From Acinetobacter sp. ANC 4178 (GTDB taxonomy: Bacteria > Pseudomonadota > Gammaproteobacteria > Pseudomonadales > Moraxellaceae), in NCBI RefSeq assembly GCF_004331175.1, contig NZ_SJOD01000001.1, positions 124,001 to 188,000 of the forward strand: a DNA stretch of 64,000 nucleotides, written 5' to 3'. Numbering within the stretch: position 1 is the stretch's first letter; each line of letters begins with the position of its first letter. The notes under the pieces were generated by a model that worked only from the letters and a program-made list of their open reading frames with translations, was not told the DNA's origin and searched no databases. The position numbers and the translations under genes are program-made. Below, piece by piece: positions 27,860 through 36,391 of the stretch.

Positions 27860-28594
27860 CTAATTAAAATAATCTTCCGACGGCTTTGGTAAATCCTGTA
27901 ATCCACTCCGTAGCGTATCTGACCATTGCTTACTAATATGTTGGAAATAAGGGTCTTCTTCAGTAATTCGTTTACCTTCAGGAATATGCAAACTGTTCTT
28001 TTTATAAATAAGCGCGTCTAGTGGCATACCCACCGATACGTTTGAGCGCAATGTCGAATCAAATGAAATTAGGCTACAACGTAAAGCTTCACTGAGTGGC
28101 ATATCATAACTTAAGGCTCGATCCAGAATTGGCTTACCATATTTACTTTCTCCAATTTGAAAATACGGGGTATCACTGGTCGCACAAATAAAATTACCTT
28201 GTGGGTAAATATTATAAAGTTGCATTTCAGCTTGACCGATTTGCCCACCCACCAACAAACTACAGTAATAATTACTCTGTTCCTGCGTATTTTCAGTCAC
28301 ATCTGCAATAACCTTTTGCAACGTGTGTCCAACCAATTCCGCCACTTCGAACATCGTGTTTACACTATATAAATTGGGTATTTGTTGTAATTCTAAATGG
28401 TTTTTTAGATGCCCAATGACTGCCTGCGTTGTGGCCAGATTACCCGATGTTTGAATCGTAATAAAACGTTCATTTTCAACTCCAAAAGTATAAAGCTTTC
28501 GAAATACTGAAATATGATCCACGCCAGCATTCGTACGCGTGTCACTGATAAAGACGAGACCATCTTTTAATCTAAGCGCACAACAATAAGTCAT
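27860..28594 (-). CDS. Anbu-type proteasome-like peptidase
   Basis: A 244-residue Ntn-hydrolase of the Anbu (ancestral beta subunit) family, related to HslV and proteasome beta subunits. It starts MTYCCALRLKDGLVFISDTRTNAGVDHIS, with Thr2 as the expected N-terminal nucleophile after Met removal, and continues with TSGNLATTQAVIGHL. Purified homologues form open lock-washer assemblies; the substrate is unknown. It is the last gene of a four-gene operon with circularly permuted ATP-grasp, alpha-E and transglutaminase-like proteins, a conserved set often predicted to make and process a peptide-like product. Confidence 0.88.
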   Translation of the reverse strand: MTYCCALRLKDGLVFISDTRTNAGVDHISVFRKLYTFGVENERFITIQTSGNLATTQAVIGHLKNHLELQQIPNLYSVNTMFEVAELVGHTLQKVIADVTENTQEQSNYYCSLLVGGQIGQAEMQLYNIYPQGNFICATSDTPYFQIGESKYGKPILDRALSYDMPLSEALRCSLISFDSTLRSNVSVGMPLDALIYKKNSLHIPEGKRITEEDPYFQHISKQWSDTLRSGLQDLPKPSEDYFN

Positions 28595-28613
28595 CTCTTC
28601 CCCTTAACTTACA

Positions 28614-29396
28614 TTAACATGCAAGTACTTGAACAATTGAGTGCATCGTTTCAATTCCCCCTTTTTCGCGCACTCCACGAATTGGGGCAACATCCCAGTA
28701 ATCTCGACCAATTGCCACATAAATATGCTTATCTGGGCTAAAGATCTGGTTACTGATATCGAAACAATACCATGTGTTTTCCAGAAATACTTCTGCCCAT
28801 GCGTGACTGGCAAGGTGTGATGTATTTGGCACAAATAAATAACCTGAAACATAGCGTGCTGGCAAGCCCAAAGCTTTGCACATTGCAATAAAAACATGAC
28901 TATGGTCTTGGCATACCCCCTGACGATTATGGAATGCTTCAATAGCAGAAGTATGGACTGAAGTCTGATTCGGCATATAGGGAATATGCTGCAAAATGGC
29001 TTCAGAAAGTTTCATCAAATTTTCATGCGTGAATTCTGGCACGAAGCGATGAGCAAATTCTTTCATTTCCGCATTACACATGGTTGTTGGCGTTGGTTGC
29101 AGGAATTGATAAGGATTTAGATGATCCGTCAGGCTGAGCACAGAAGCCTGCGTACTCAGCTCTACAATCCCTTGTGCCATAATCGTCATTTGCTCATAAG
29201 CATAACGTTGTGAACTGGTGATCCAGATGTTGTTAAAAGTATCTTTTTTAATACAACGCTCACCTGGCACACTGACATCCCAGTAATGCACTATCTGATG
29301 CGTATTATTAAATGGCGTCATTTTAATATATTGAATGCTATTACACGCCTGTTCAGTATATTGATAATGCGTTTGGTGATTGATCATGAGTTTCAT
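28614..29396 (-). CDS. Transglutaminase-like protein of the Anbu operon
   Basis: A 260-residue protein with an N-terminal beta domain (MKLMINHQTHYQYTEQACNSIQYIKMTP) and a transglutaminase-like cysteine protease fold. The catalytic triad is visible: Cys in NRQGVCQDHSHVFIAMCKALGLPARYVSGY, His in TSHLASHAWAEVFL and Asp in WYCFDISNQ. It ends with HIYVAIGRDYWDVAPIRGV. It overlaps the alpha-E gene by four bases and precedes anbu. A peptidase or amidase role on the operon's product is inferred from context. Confidence 0.88.
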   Translation of the reverse strand: MKLMINHQTHYQYTEQACNSIQYIKMTPFNNTHQIVHYWDVSVPGERCIKKDTFNNIWITSSQRYAYEQMTIMAQGIVELSTQASVLSLTDHLNPYQFLQPTPTTMCNAEMKEFAHRFVPEFTHENLMKLSEAILQHIPYMPNQTSVHTSAIEAFHNRQGVCQDHSHVFIAMCKALGLPARYVSGYLFVPNTSHLASHAWAEVFLENTWYCFDISNQIFSPDKHIYVAIGRDYWDVAPIRGVREKGGIETMHSIVQVLAC

Positions 29397-29995
29397 GCAT
29401 TCACCTCAAAGAAATATTGAATTTGGTCACTAAAATTATAAAAATTCATTTGATCAGGTTGAACTTTAAGTTGTTGCCAAGCCGTATCTAAACTGTCCCA
29501 TCCCATTTGCTCTAAAACTTCAATTAATGCTGCAATTTGCTCTAAGGTTTGTGCCTGATCTTGCTTTAAGCGTAGTTGTCGGTCTAATTGCTCTAACGTC
29601 TGCCCTAAAGAATAGAACAAGAAAGTTTCTTCAGGTTCAGCTTCTAGGACTTCACGGCAATCTGCAATCACATCACAAATACACATCGAACTCGCACAAG
29701 CATTCCGAATGTATTGATTTAATTCTGCATAAGTTTTTGCAGAAAAAACGCCCCTCAATTCCTGAACATTGTCTTTGGCAAACTGAAACTGTTGAATAAA
29801 TGAATAAGGTTGTTCTGGGTCTAATACCAGTTCATTGAGTGAGCTTGCATCAAATGCTGGTAAACAAAAAGCGTGGGCATAAGACACAGCTTTCTGATCA
29901 TCCGTAAATGGAAATTGCTGACATAAATATTCAATGCGCGTTAAATAACGACCTAACCAAAAAATTTGTTGTGCATTCGTGCTGAGTAAGATCAT
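29393..29995 (-). CDS. Alpha-E domain protein (DUF403), short form
   Basis: A 200-residue all-helical protein starting MILLSTNAQQIFWLGRYLTRIEYLCQ, the alpha-E N-terminal signature (usually AERLYWLGRYLERAE). Canonical members are roughly 300 residues; this one lacks about a third and ends early with a clean stop overlapping the transglutaminase start. The reading frame shows no disruption, so it appears to be a compact variant. Partner of the circularly permuted ATP-grasp protein encoded just upstream. Confidence 0.75.
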   Translation of the reverse strand: MILLSTNAQQIFWLGRYLTRIEYLCQQFPFTDDQKAVSYAHAFCLPAFDASSLNELVLDPEQPYSFIQQFQFAKDNVQELRGVFSAKTYAELNQYIRNACASSMCICDVIADCREVLEAEPEETFLFYSLGQTLEQLDRQLRLKQDQAQTLEQIAALIEVLEQMGWDSLDTAWQQLKVQPDQMNFYNFSDQIQYFFEVNA

Positions 29996-30023
29996 GAAAT
30001 TGCTCCTTAATCGTCTTGGTTAA

Positions 30024-31574
30024 TTATGAATGTAGATGATCGACAACCCATGTATCTTTAATACCACCGCCCTGCGAAGAATTAACAACGAGAGAACCTT
30101 CTTGCATAGCCATTCGTGTTAAGCCACCCGGTACAATTTCGGTACGATAAGGTGAACTCAGGACAAATGGTCGCAAATCAATGTGGCGCTCGGACAGACC
30201 CGTATCGGTTAACATCGGGCAAACCGACAAATCTAATGTAGGTTGGGCAATGTACAAATGTGGCGTTGCTAAAATTTTATCTTTGAAAGTCGCAATTTGC
30301 TGTGCAGAAGCATGTGGCCCGATGAGCATGCCATATCCTCCTGAACCTTGTGCTTCTTTCACAACCAGTTGGGCTAAATTGTCTAATACATATTCAAGGT
30401 CTTTGCTTTCACGACATTGATAAGTCGGCACATTTTTAAGGACAGGTTGTTCAGCTAAATAAAACTGAATCATTTTATCGACATAAGGATAAATGGATTT
30501 GTCATCTGCAACCCCTGTACCGGGTGCATTCGCAATCACGACATTCTTTTGCAAATAGGCGGACATCAAACCTGCAACGCCAAGTGTACTGCTAGGCATG
30601 AAACACAATGGATCGAGATAATCATCATCAATACGTCGATAAATTACATCAACCTGTTGTTTGCCTCGCACTGTTTTGACATAAACCTTATCGTTTTCGA
30701 CGTAAAGGTCACGCGATGTTACTAAAGGCACACCCATTTCCCTTGCCAAAAAAGAATGCTCATAATATGCGCTGTTAAAACGACCTGGGGTTAAAATCAC
30801 AATGAAAGGATTATCGTTAAAGGCATTTTCGGCCAATATTTCTTTCAGTAGTAATGGATAATGCTCAATACCTTGCAAGTTATTTTGCAAACATAATTCA
30901 GGCATCAGTTTTTGGCTGATTTTTCGGCTTTCCAACATATAAGAGACACCAGATGGCGTTCTTAAATTATCTTCAAGTACATAGAACTCGCCATGACGGT
31001 CACGAACAATATCAATGCCGCTAATTTGACTGTAAATTTTACCTTTCAAGCTCTGATTGCACATATGTGGCTGAAACGCCTCATGCTTGAGAATTTGTAG
31101 TTCAGGCACAATACCCGCTTTCAGAATATCTTGCTGATGATAAATATCATGTAAAAAAAGATTCAAAGCTTTGACACGTTGCGCACAACCGAGTGATATT
31201 TTATTCCATTGCTTTTTCGCAATCACTCGAGGGATCACATCATAAGGAATAGCACGCTCCGTTCCTTCTGCCTCTCCATATACGGTAAAAGTAATGCCTT
31301 CATATAAAAAATGTTCTTTGGCGTGTTGATTTAAAGCTTGTAATTCATCTAAGTTATATTGCGAAAGCCAATGTTCAATTTTTGCACAAGCAGTTTCGGA
31401 AACGGCATGATCATCCAACATTTCATTAAAAAAAACCGAATTCGTTCTTTCAACAAAAAGTAACTGTGTTTTCTCTTGCGGTTTTGCTACACCCTCCACT
31501 TGTACTGTCAATTGCTTACTATTCACTTCTAGTGATAAACCATTTATATCTAAAATTTCATTTTCTTTAAGCAT
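30024..31574 (-). CDS. Circularly permuted ATP-grasp protein of the Anbu operon
   Basis: A 516-residue protein with the circularly permuted ATP-grasp type 2 core: ERAIPYDVIPRVIAKKQWNKISLGCAQRVKALNLFLHDIYH, GIDIVRDRHGEFYVLEDNLRTPSGVSYMLESR, VIYRRIDDDYLDP, and VVKEAQGSGGYGMLIGP. These enzymes resemble peptide ligases; the product is unknown. The ATG at 31574 follows GAGGG, and the preceding 19 in-frame codons lack similarity. First gene of the operon, divergent from a WYL regulator. Confidence 0.88.
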   Translation of the reverse strand: MLKENEILDINGLSLEVNSKQLTVQVEGVAKPQEKTQLLFVERTNSVFFNEMLDDHAVSETACAKIEHWLSQYNLDELQALNQHAKEHFLYEGITFTVYGEAEGTERAIPYDVIPRVIAKKQWNKISLGCAQRVKALNLFLHDIYHQQDILKAGIVPELQILKHEAFQPHMCNQSLKGKIYSQISGIDIVRDRHGEFYVLEDNLRTPSGVSYMLESRKISQKLMPELCLQNNLQGIEHYPLLLKEILAENAFNDNPFIVILTPGRFNSAYYEHSFLAREMGVPLVTSRDLYVENDKVYVKTVRGKQQVDVIYRRIDDDYLDPLCFMPSSTLGVAGLMSAYLQKNVVIANAPGTGVADDKSIYPYVDKMIQFYLAEQPVLKNVPTYQCRESKDLEYVLDNLAQLVVKEAQGSGGYGMLIGPHASAQQIATFKDKILATPHLYIAQPTLDLSVCPMLTDTGLSERHIDLRPFVLSSPYRTEIVPGGLTRMAMQEGSLVVNSSQGGGIKDTWVVDHLHS

Positions 31575-31832
31575 ATGACCCTCTTTATAGTTATAGCCAA
31601 ACTCATTTTTATTAAGCAATAAGAATGCCACTCCTTACATCACTTATGCCGAGTCATTATTAATCCATTCTTTTGGCTAGCACTCAATGTCATTTCTGCT
31701 TGATCTTGTGTCTAAACTTATTGAACTTTCTTTGCCCAATTCGGCGATAAATACTTGCCAATTCAGTTAGGTTTTCTTATTGTGTTTAACACTGTCTTGT
31801 TAATTCCCAACTTATTTATTTTTATTTGAATT

Positions 31833-32825
31833 ATGTCTGCACAAGAAAAAGAAACATCGAATAGCCTTTATCGACAATGGCAAATCCTGTCCCGTCTTTC
31901 TACTGGGAAATGGATGGGTACGCGGGAAATACAGGAAATCTTGCAAAGAGAAGGCATCGATATCAGCTTGCGCACCATTCAGCGTGATTTGAATCAGATT
32001 TCACAGCGATTTCCGATTGAGAGCAATAAAACCGTTCCTCAAGGATGGCGTTGGCGTTCAGATGCACCCATTCAAAGCTTACCGCATATGACCAGCTCTC
32101 AAGCTGTTACGTTTATGATGGTTGAGGAGCACTTAAAGCACCTTCTTCCTCCAAGCTTACTGGAAGAGATGAATCCGTGGTTTGATTTGGCACGTCGTAG
32201 TTTATCCACCCAAAATAATGTACGCCAATGGATTAATCGGGTTCGTATTGTGCCTGCCAATCAACCTTTAATTCCCCCTATGGTTGACCGTGCCGCACAA
32301 CAAGCTATATACGAAGGGCTATTACAAGACAAGCAATTGGAATGTGTTTATCAAAAACGCCCTCAAGCCGAAGAAAGCATCTATACGCTGAATCCTTTGG
32401 CACTGGTGCAAAAAGGTGCAACTATTTATTTAATTTGCACCCGTTATGATAAAACCGACATTCAGACTTTTGCTTTGCACCGTTTTAAGTCAGCCAAAGT
32501 GCTAGAATCTCGTGCATTACATCCTGTCAATTTCGATATTGATGCTTATATTGATTCAGGTGCACTTGGGTTTAGGGTTGACTACAATAAACCGACGGAT
32601 AATGTTGCTTTAAAACTCACCATTCCAGAATGTGAGTCACATTATTTTGAAGAAAGCCAATTAAGTCGAGATCAAGTCATTACCCCACTTGAGCATAATC
32701 TGGTTCAGATCTCTGCAACAGTTCCCTTTACTTCTCAACTGACTTGGTGGTTACGCAGTTTTGGTAATAAAATTCAGAAAATTGAGCCTGAAGAAGTAGA
32801 ACGTGCCGTCCTTCAACAAGACTGA
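31833..32825 (+). CDS. WYL-domain transcriptional regulator
   Basis: A 330-residue regulator with an N-terminal winged helix (RQWQILSRLSTGKWMGTREIQEILQREGIDISLRTIQRDLNQIS), a linker domain and a WYL ligand-binding domain (LNPLALVQKGATIYLICTRYDKTDIQTFALHRFKSAKVL), followed by a WCX region ending FGNKIQKIEPEEVERAVL. WYL proteins sense small ligands or nucleic acids. It is divergent from the Anbu operon, and the shared 258-bp spacer suggests that it controls it. Confidence 0.85.
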   Translation: MSAQEKETSNSLYRQWQILSRLSTGKWMGTREIQEILQREGIDISLRTIQRDLNQISQRFPIESNKTVPQGWRWRSDAPIQSLPHMTSSQAVTFMMVEEHLKHLLPPSLLEEMNPWFDLARRSLSTQNNVRQWINRVRIVPANQPLIPPMVDRAAQQAIYEGLLQDKQLECVYQKRPQAEESIYTLNPLALVQKGATIYLICTRYDKTDIQTFALHRFKSAKVLESRALHPVNFDIDAYIDSGALGFRVDYNKPTDNVALKLTIPECESHYFEESQLSRDQVITPLEHNLVQISATVPFTSQLTWWLRSFGNKIQKIEPEEVERAVLQQD

Positions 32826-32856
32826 AATGATAGTGGTATAAATTTCTAGGCAAAAA

Positions 32857-32879
32857 AAAGTCCCAACTATTGGGACTTT
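32857..32879 (+). terminator. Terminator of the WYL regulator gene
   Basis: AAAGTCCCAA (32857-32866) pairs with TTGGGACTTT (32870-32879) around a three-base loop, flanked by A and T runs. Confidence 0.85.
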
Positions 32880-33225
32880 ATAATTTTATTGTATTTATCT
32901 GTTTTAATTTATAATCTGGCAAGGTGAAAGTCTTAGACATTATGTTTCTAAACCCCATCTCATATTGTCTACATGGATTGCATTTTTTGCTGCACATGGA
33001 ATGCTTCAGCAAGCAAGTTCTCCTCGGTTGTATCGAATTGATTTAATGGTCATCACTGGTTTCTCCGCGTGGTTTAAGTTCATTGAATATACTGAATCTT
33101 TCACCTTAGCTGAAATAAGCAATTGTTCCGATCAAATCATATTTTCTGCTTAAATGAATTTATGCAAACGACTAACTATCCTGACGATAAATACACAGTC
33201 ATCCGCGCATTTATTTCATTCTATT
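32880..33225. other. Gene-free stretch between WYL regulator and mdcH
   Basis: About 350 bp without a convincing gene. A 62-codon plus-strand frame at 32965-33153 starts at TTG, has no ribosome site and resembles nothing I know. It may be decayed coding sequence or simply the 3' region of the mdc transcript; no clear mdc terminator is visible. Confidence 0.4.
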
Positions 33226-34149
33226 TTAGGAATCAGTATTCTGTTGTTTTTCAATCCAAAGTTCTAAACCTTGAAAAGTCTTAAAATCATCTATGGCTCG
33301 TATATTTAAGTGTGGATAACGTTCCAATAACATTTTACTCAAAGCATTACCTGTTCCTATTTCTAGAACAATATCGGGTTGATTTTCTTGTATAGCGGTC
33401 AAACACGAATCCCAGTCTATGGCGTGGTTCATTTGATCAATCAGAGCCTCAACTGCATCGCTGGTTTTATAATATTTATGCCCCCCCGAACCACCAATAA
33501 TTGGTGTTCCCAAACGGTTAAATTGATGCTGTAGCATAACCTGCCGATAAGGCGCAACGGCACAATCCATTAAGGATGTATGTGAAGGAATACTGACATT
33601 TAGTCGCTTCGCCGAACGTGTCCCCACCTGTTCAAGTTGTTGTGTCAATTGCTGTAAATTCGCTTCTAGACCACCAATAATAAAATGACTGTCACTAATT
33701 TTTATTGATAATTCGGTCACAGTCTTTGCCAAAAGTAGTTCTAATCCGTTCCAATTTATTCCCTGAACAGCAAGTAAACCACTCGGTTCTTGCACAGCCT
33801 CCGACATTAACATGCCTCGCTGTTGGGCTAAATACAGTCCTTGCTCAAAACTAATATCGGTTGAACAAATCAGTGCACTCAGCTCACCCAGTGAATACCC
33901 TGAAAAACTGATGATTTCATCTAGCTTATGCTTTAACTTTTGCCATCGACACCACTGTAAGGCAAAAATGAAAGGTTGAGCAAAATCGTTAGAATATAAG
34001 TCTGCTTCGGATAAATTAGGATTAAACAATGTAGGTAAATATTGTGTGAGCTGCGAATTAACATTGAACTCAGTCGCAAGATCTTTTAATTGCTGAACAT
34101 GCGATAAATTTTGTAAACCTTGTCCACTAAATAATATTGCGAAATTCAT
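33226..34149 (-). CDS. mdcH: Malonate decarboxylase, malonyl-CoA:ACP transferase (epsilon)
   Basis: A 307-residue acyltransferase of the FabD fold that charges the decarboxylase ACP with malonyl from malonyl-CoA, priming the cycle. It starts MNFAILFSGQGLQNLSHV and has the nucleophile elbow FSGYSLGELSAL (Ser about 88) and the histidine segment RLNVSIPSHTSLM. Last gene of mdcLMACDEGBH; its start overlaps mdcB by 23 bases. Confidence 0.92.
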   Translation of the reverse strand: MNFAILFSGQGLQNLSHVQQLKDLATEFNVNSQLTQYLPTLFNPNLSEADLYSNDFAQPFIFALQWCRWQKLKHKLDEIISFSGYSLGELSALICSTDISFEQGLYLAQQRGMLMSEAVQEPSGLLAVQGINWNGLELLLAKTVTELSIKISDSHFIIGGLEANLQQLTQQLEQVGTRSAKRLNVSIPSHTSLMDCAVAPYRQVMLQHQFNRLGTPIIGGSGGHKYYKTSDAVEALIDQMNHAIDWDSCLTAIQENQPDIVLEIGTGNALSKMLLERYPHLNIRAIDDFKTFQGLELWIEKQQNTDS

Positions 34150-35008
34150 GTTCCACCTTCAGCATGAATAAAGTCACACCCAATAAGTCGGCACTGCCCC
34201 CCGGACTTAAGCGATGCTGAACGAAATAATCTTCCACTTTAGCAACTTCTTGCATCCAATGGGTTTGTAGCACACCACCTCGCGCTAAAAACTGCTTCGC
34301 CATATCTTGTACAATATATAAAGCCGATAAACCACCGCGCCAAACAATATTGGTATCTTGTAGATGAGACATTAATGCAAATAAAGCTTGAAGCGATGCG
34401 CGCTTTTTATCTCCAGTTTTTGCATAAATCTCTAAATAATGTGGAACTGCAACATCTAACACTGTTTTAAAACCTGAAGCGACTTCCTCAATTGCACCTG
34501 TAATGCCGTATTGACTGCGCATGCGTTGTCCATGACTGTTGGGATTGCGCTCTAAATGATGAAGTAATTCCTCTTGCCATGTTTGCTGAATCATACGACT
34601 GATCGAGATCACATTCAGTGAAATATCTTGAGCAAAGCATTTTCCTACCGCTGCGCTGGCAAAGCCTAAATTAAAAATCGCCCCTTTGTGGGTATTAATC
34701 TGTGCAGTTGCGGTCATCATCTTCTGCTCGGCTTGAATGCCACAGTGCCGAATATTTTCAAAAGCAACGTCCTGATAACCATTTAAACATTGGGATTGAA
34801 AATAACCGTGCAAAGCATCAATACTGCGCTGAAATAATGGAAAATCCATATCCGCATGGCTGCCCTGCGTACTTGGACAAACCAAACCGGGCTTTTGTTC
34901 TAAACTGACTTCTTCATAAAGCGCTGTTCGCGCTAAATGATCTAATTGCATTGCATACTGTGAAATGTCTAATACACTTTCATGCTTCTGTATAATCTGC
35001 ATCTTCAA
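34127..35008 (-). CDS. mdcB: Triphosphoribosyl-dephospho-CoA synthase
   Basis: A 293-residue CitG-family enzyme making the 2'-(5''-triphosphoribosyl)-3'-dephospho-CoA precursor of the MdcC prosthetic group from ATP and dephospho-CoA. It shows EVSLEQKPGLVCPSTQGSHADMDFPLFQRSI, HKGAIFNLGFASAAVGKC, DTNIVWRGGL and LSPGGSADLLGVTLFM, all family hallmarks. Overlaps mdcG upstream by 29 bases and mdcH downstream by 23, consistent with translational coupling. Confidence 0.93.
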   Translation of the reverse strand: MKMQIIQKHESVLDISQYAMQLDHLARTALYEEVSLEQKPGLVCPSTQGSHADMDFPLFQRSIDALHGYFQSQCLNGYQDVAFENIRHCGIQAEQKMMTATAQINTHKGAIFNLGFASAAVGKCFAQDISLNVISISRMIQQTWQEELLHHLERNPNSHGQRMRSQYGITGAIEEVASGFKTVLDVAVPHYLEIYAKTGDKKRASLQALFALMSHLQDTNIVWRGGLSALYIVQDMAKQFLARGGVLQTHWMQEVAKVEDYFVQHRLSPGGSADLLGVTLFMLKVEHEFRNII

Positions 35009-35660
35009 GCGTCCCTTCTAATAATTGTTCTAATCTCAGCATATCCACCCGCTGCAATCCTTTTACAATAATGCGCTGTGATTGGTCTGGATAAATCATC
35101 AGGAGTTCATTAAACGATACATGCCAAGCTGGGTGTATTTGAATCTCTCCATCCAAACGTACCTGACTCAGCGCTTGAGCCTGTTGAATCAAATTTAGAA
35201 TCTCAGGAATTTGTGTTAGATCTTTTGGATATAACACCAAATCGAGGTCTGATGTCGGACGTACATAAGCTTCTTTGGTGAGGTATTCATATGCATAAGA
35301 GCCATATACATACACTTCGCAACCAAGCTGTTGTAAAGCCTCCGCAAAGTCCGGAATTGTAGTATCGGGAAACGTATGTGCATGCTCTTTTAAAAGCGTA
35401 TGTAAAGATAGTGGTCGGGTGATCAGTTCAATTTCATCAATGTCAACTAAACAAGCAACCCGATATTTGCAACCCTCCACTAAGCAGTTGATCGCCAGCT
35501 TAACTTGTCCATTTTCTGAACTTCCCTGCCGACATACGGTCATTGGAATATTCTGACTCAGCAACTGAGACACTTTTTGTTTAGTAGGTTCAGGTAAGGT
35601 ACTATCCAAAAAATGTAATGCTGCAAAATCATATAGATAAGCTAAGTCATGACGATCCAT
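34980..35660 (-). CDS. mdcG: Malonate decarboxylase holo-ACP synthase (phosphoribosyl-dephospho-CoA transferase)
   Basis: A 226-residue nucleotidyltransferase-fold enzyme that attaches the dephospho-CoA-type prosthetic group to the MdcC serine. The nucleotidyltransferase core is visible as VYVYGSYAYEYLTKEAYVRPTSDLDLVLYP, with the paired aspartates of DLD as metal ligands. The neighbouring mdcB supplies its donor substrate. Confidence 0.92.
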   Translation of the reverse strand: MDRHDLAYLYDFAALHFLDSTLPEPTKQKVSQLLSQNIPMTVCRQGSSENGQVKLAINCLVEGCKYRVACLVDIDEIELITRPLSLHTLLKEHAHTFPDTTIPDFAEALQQLGCEVYVYGSYAYEYLTKEAYVRPTSDLDLVLYPKDLTQIPEILNLIQQAQALSQVRLDGEIQIHPAWHVSFNELLMIYPDQSQRIIVKGLQRVDMLRLEQLLEGTLEDADYTEA

Positions 35661-35670
35661 ATTCTGCTCC

Positions 35671-36387
35671 TTAGCTCAGTGCCACTTTCTCGACAATTTG
35701 ATTACAAAGCATACGACCTTGACGTTGCTGTCCAACGACACGGCGCTGATCTGTCATATAACTATCCAGATGTTGCTGTTGATTGAATAATGCTTGACTC
35801 ACCCAATCGGTGTCCAAGTTTTCCCATACGGCGTTGATTGCGCCCATCTTGTAGAAATTTTCGACTCCTGGCGCAAAGATGGCTGAGCTTTGCGACAGTT
35901 CTTTCAGTTTTTCTACAGGAATTTTGGTGACACGTGCCATCGCGTTCAAATCCATGACTTTGACCTGAGAATCACTCAGTGCATAAACTTCGTTTGCCAT
36001 TAAGCCATAAGAAAGGAAGCCACCACTGACGGCTTGACCGAAAATAATGGCAAGATTGGCATGTCCACTACGACGTAATAGATCTACACATGAAGCTAAA
36101 TGTGCAAAAGTACGATTGAGACATAACAATTCATCGGCACGTGATAAATCTTGTCCTTGCGTATCTACAATAAAGACCACGGGAGTTTGATTGCCTTGTT
36201 GCACCAATTTCAAAATTTCTGAGGCTAATTGAATGGCAATCTCTTGATTGATGGGCGCTGCATTGACTGTCCCCAAAATCCGTACTGGGCCAACCGCTGT
36301 CTGTGCATCCCCTTTAATGACATAACCCTCAATCTGATAATTCAGTTGATTTGGAAAAAGTTGCTTCAAAACTGATTCTGTATTCAT
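35671..36387 (-). CDS. mdcE: Biotin-independent malonate decarboxylase, gamma subunit
   Basis: A 238-residue crotonase-fold carboxyltransferase-type subunit that with MdcD decarboxylates malonyl-S-ACP to acetyl-S-ACP. It carries VVFIVDTQGQDLSRADELLCLNRTFAHLA, LAIIFGQAVSGGFLSYGLMANEVYAL and VMDLNAMARVTKIPVEKLKEL. It lies four bases downstream of mdcD and 10 upstream of mdcG. Confidence 0.93.
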   Translation of the reverse strand: MNTESVLKQLFPNQLNYQIEGYVIKGDAQTAVGPVRILGTVNAAPINQEIAIQLASEILKLVQQGNQTPVVFIVDTQGQDLSRADELLCLNRTFAHLASCVDLLRRSGHANLAIIFGQAVSGGFLSYGLMANEVYALSDSQVKVMDLNAMARVTKIPVEKLKELSQSSAIFAPGVENFYKMGAINAVWENLDTDWVSQALFNQQQHLDSYMTDQRRVVGQQRQGRMLCNQIVEKVALS

Positions 36388-36391
36388 TGCA

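Noticed and set aside
28604..28942. 112-aa minus-strand frame within the transglutaminase-like gene
   Set aside because: It lies wholly inside a well-supported gene in another frame and has no ribosome site or recognisable domain.
32965..33153. 62-aa plus-strand frame
   Set aside because: TTG start, no ribosome site, no recognisable similarity, and no coding signal beyond being open.
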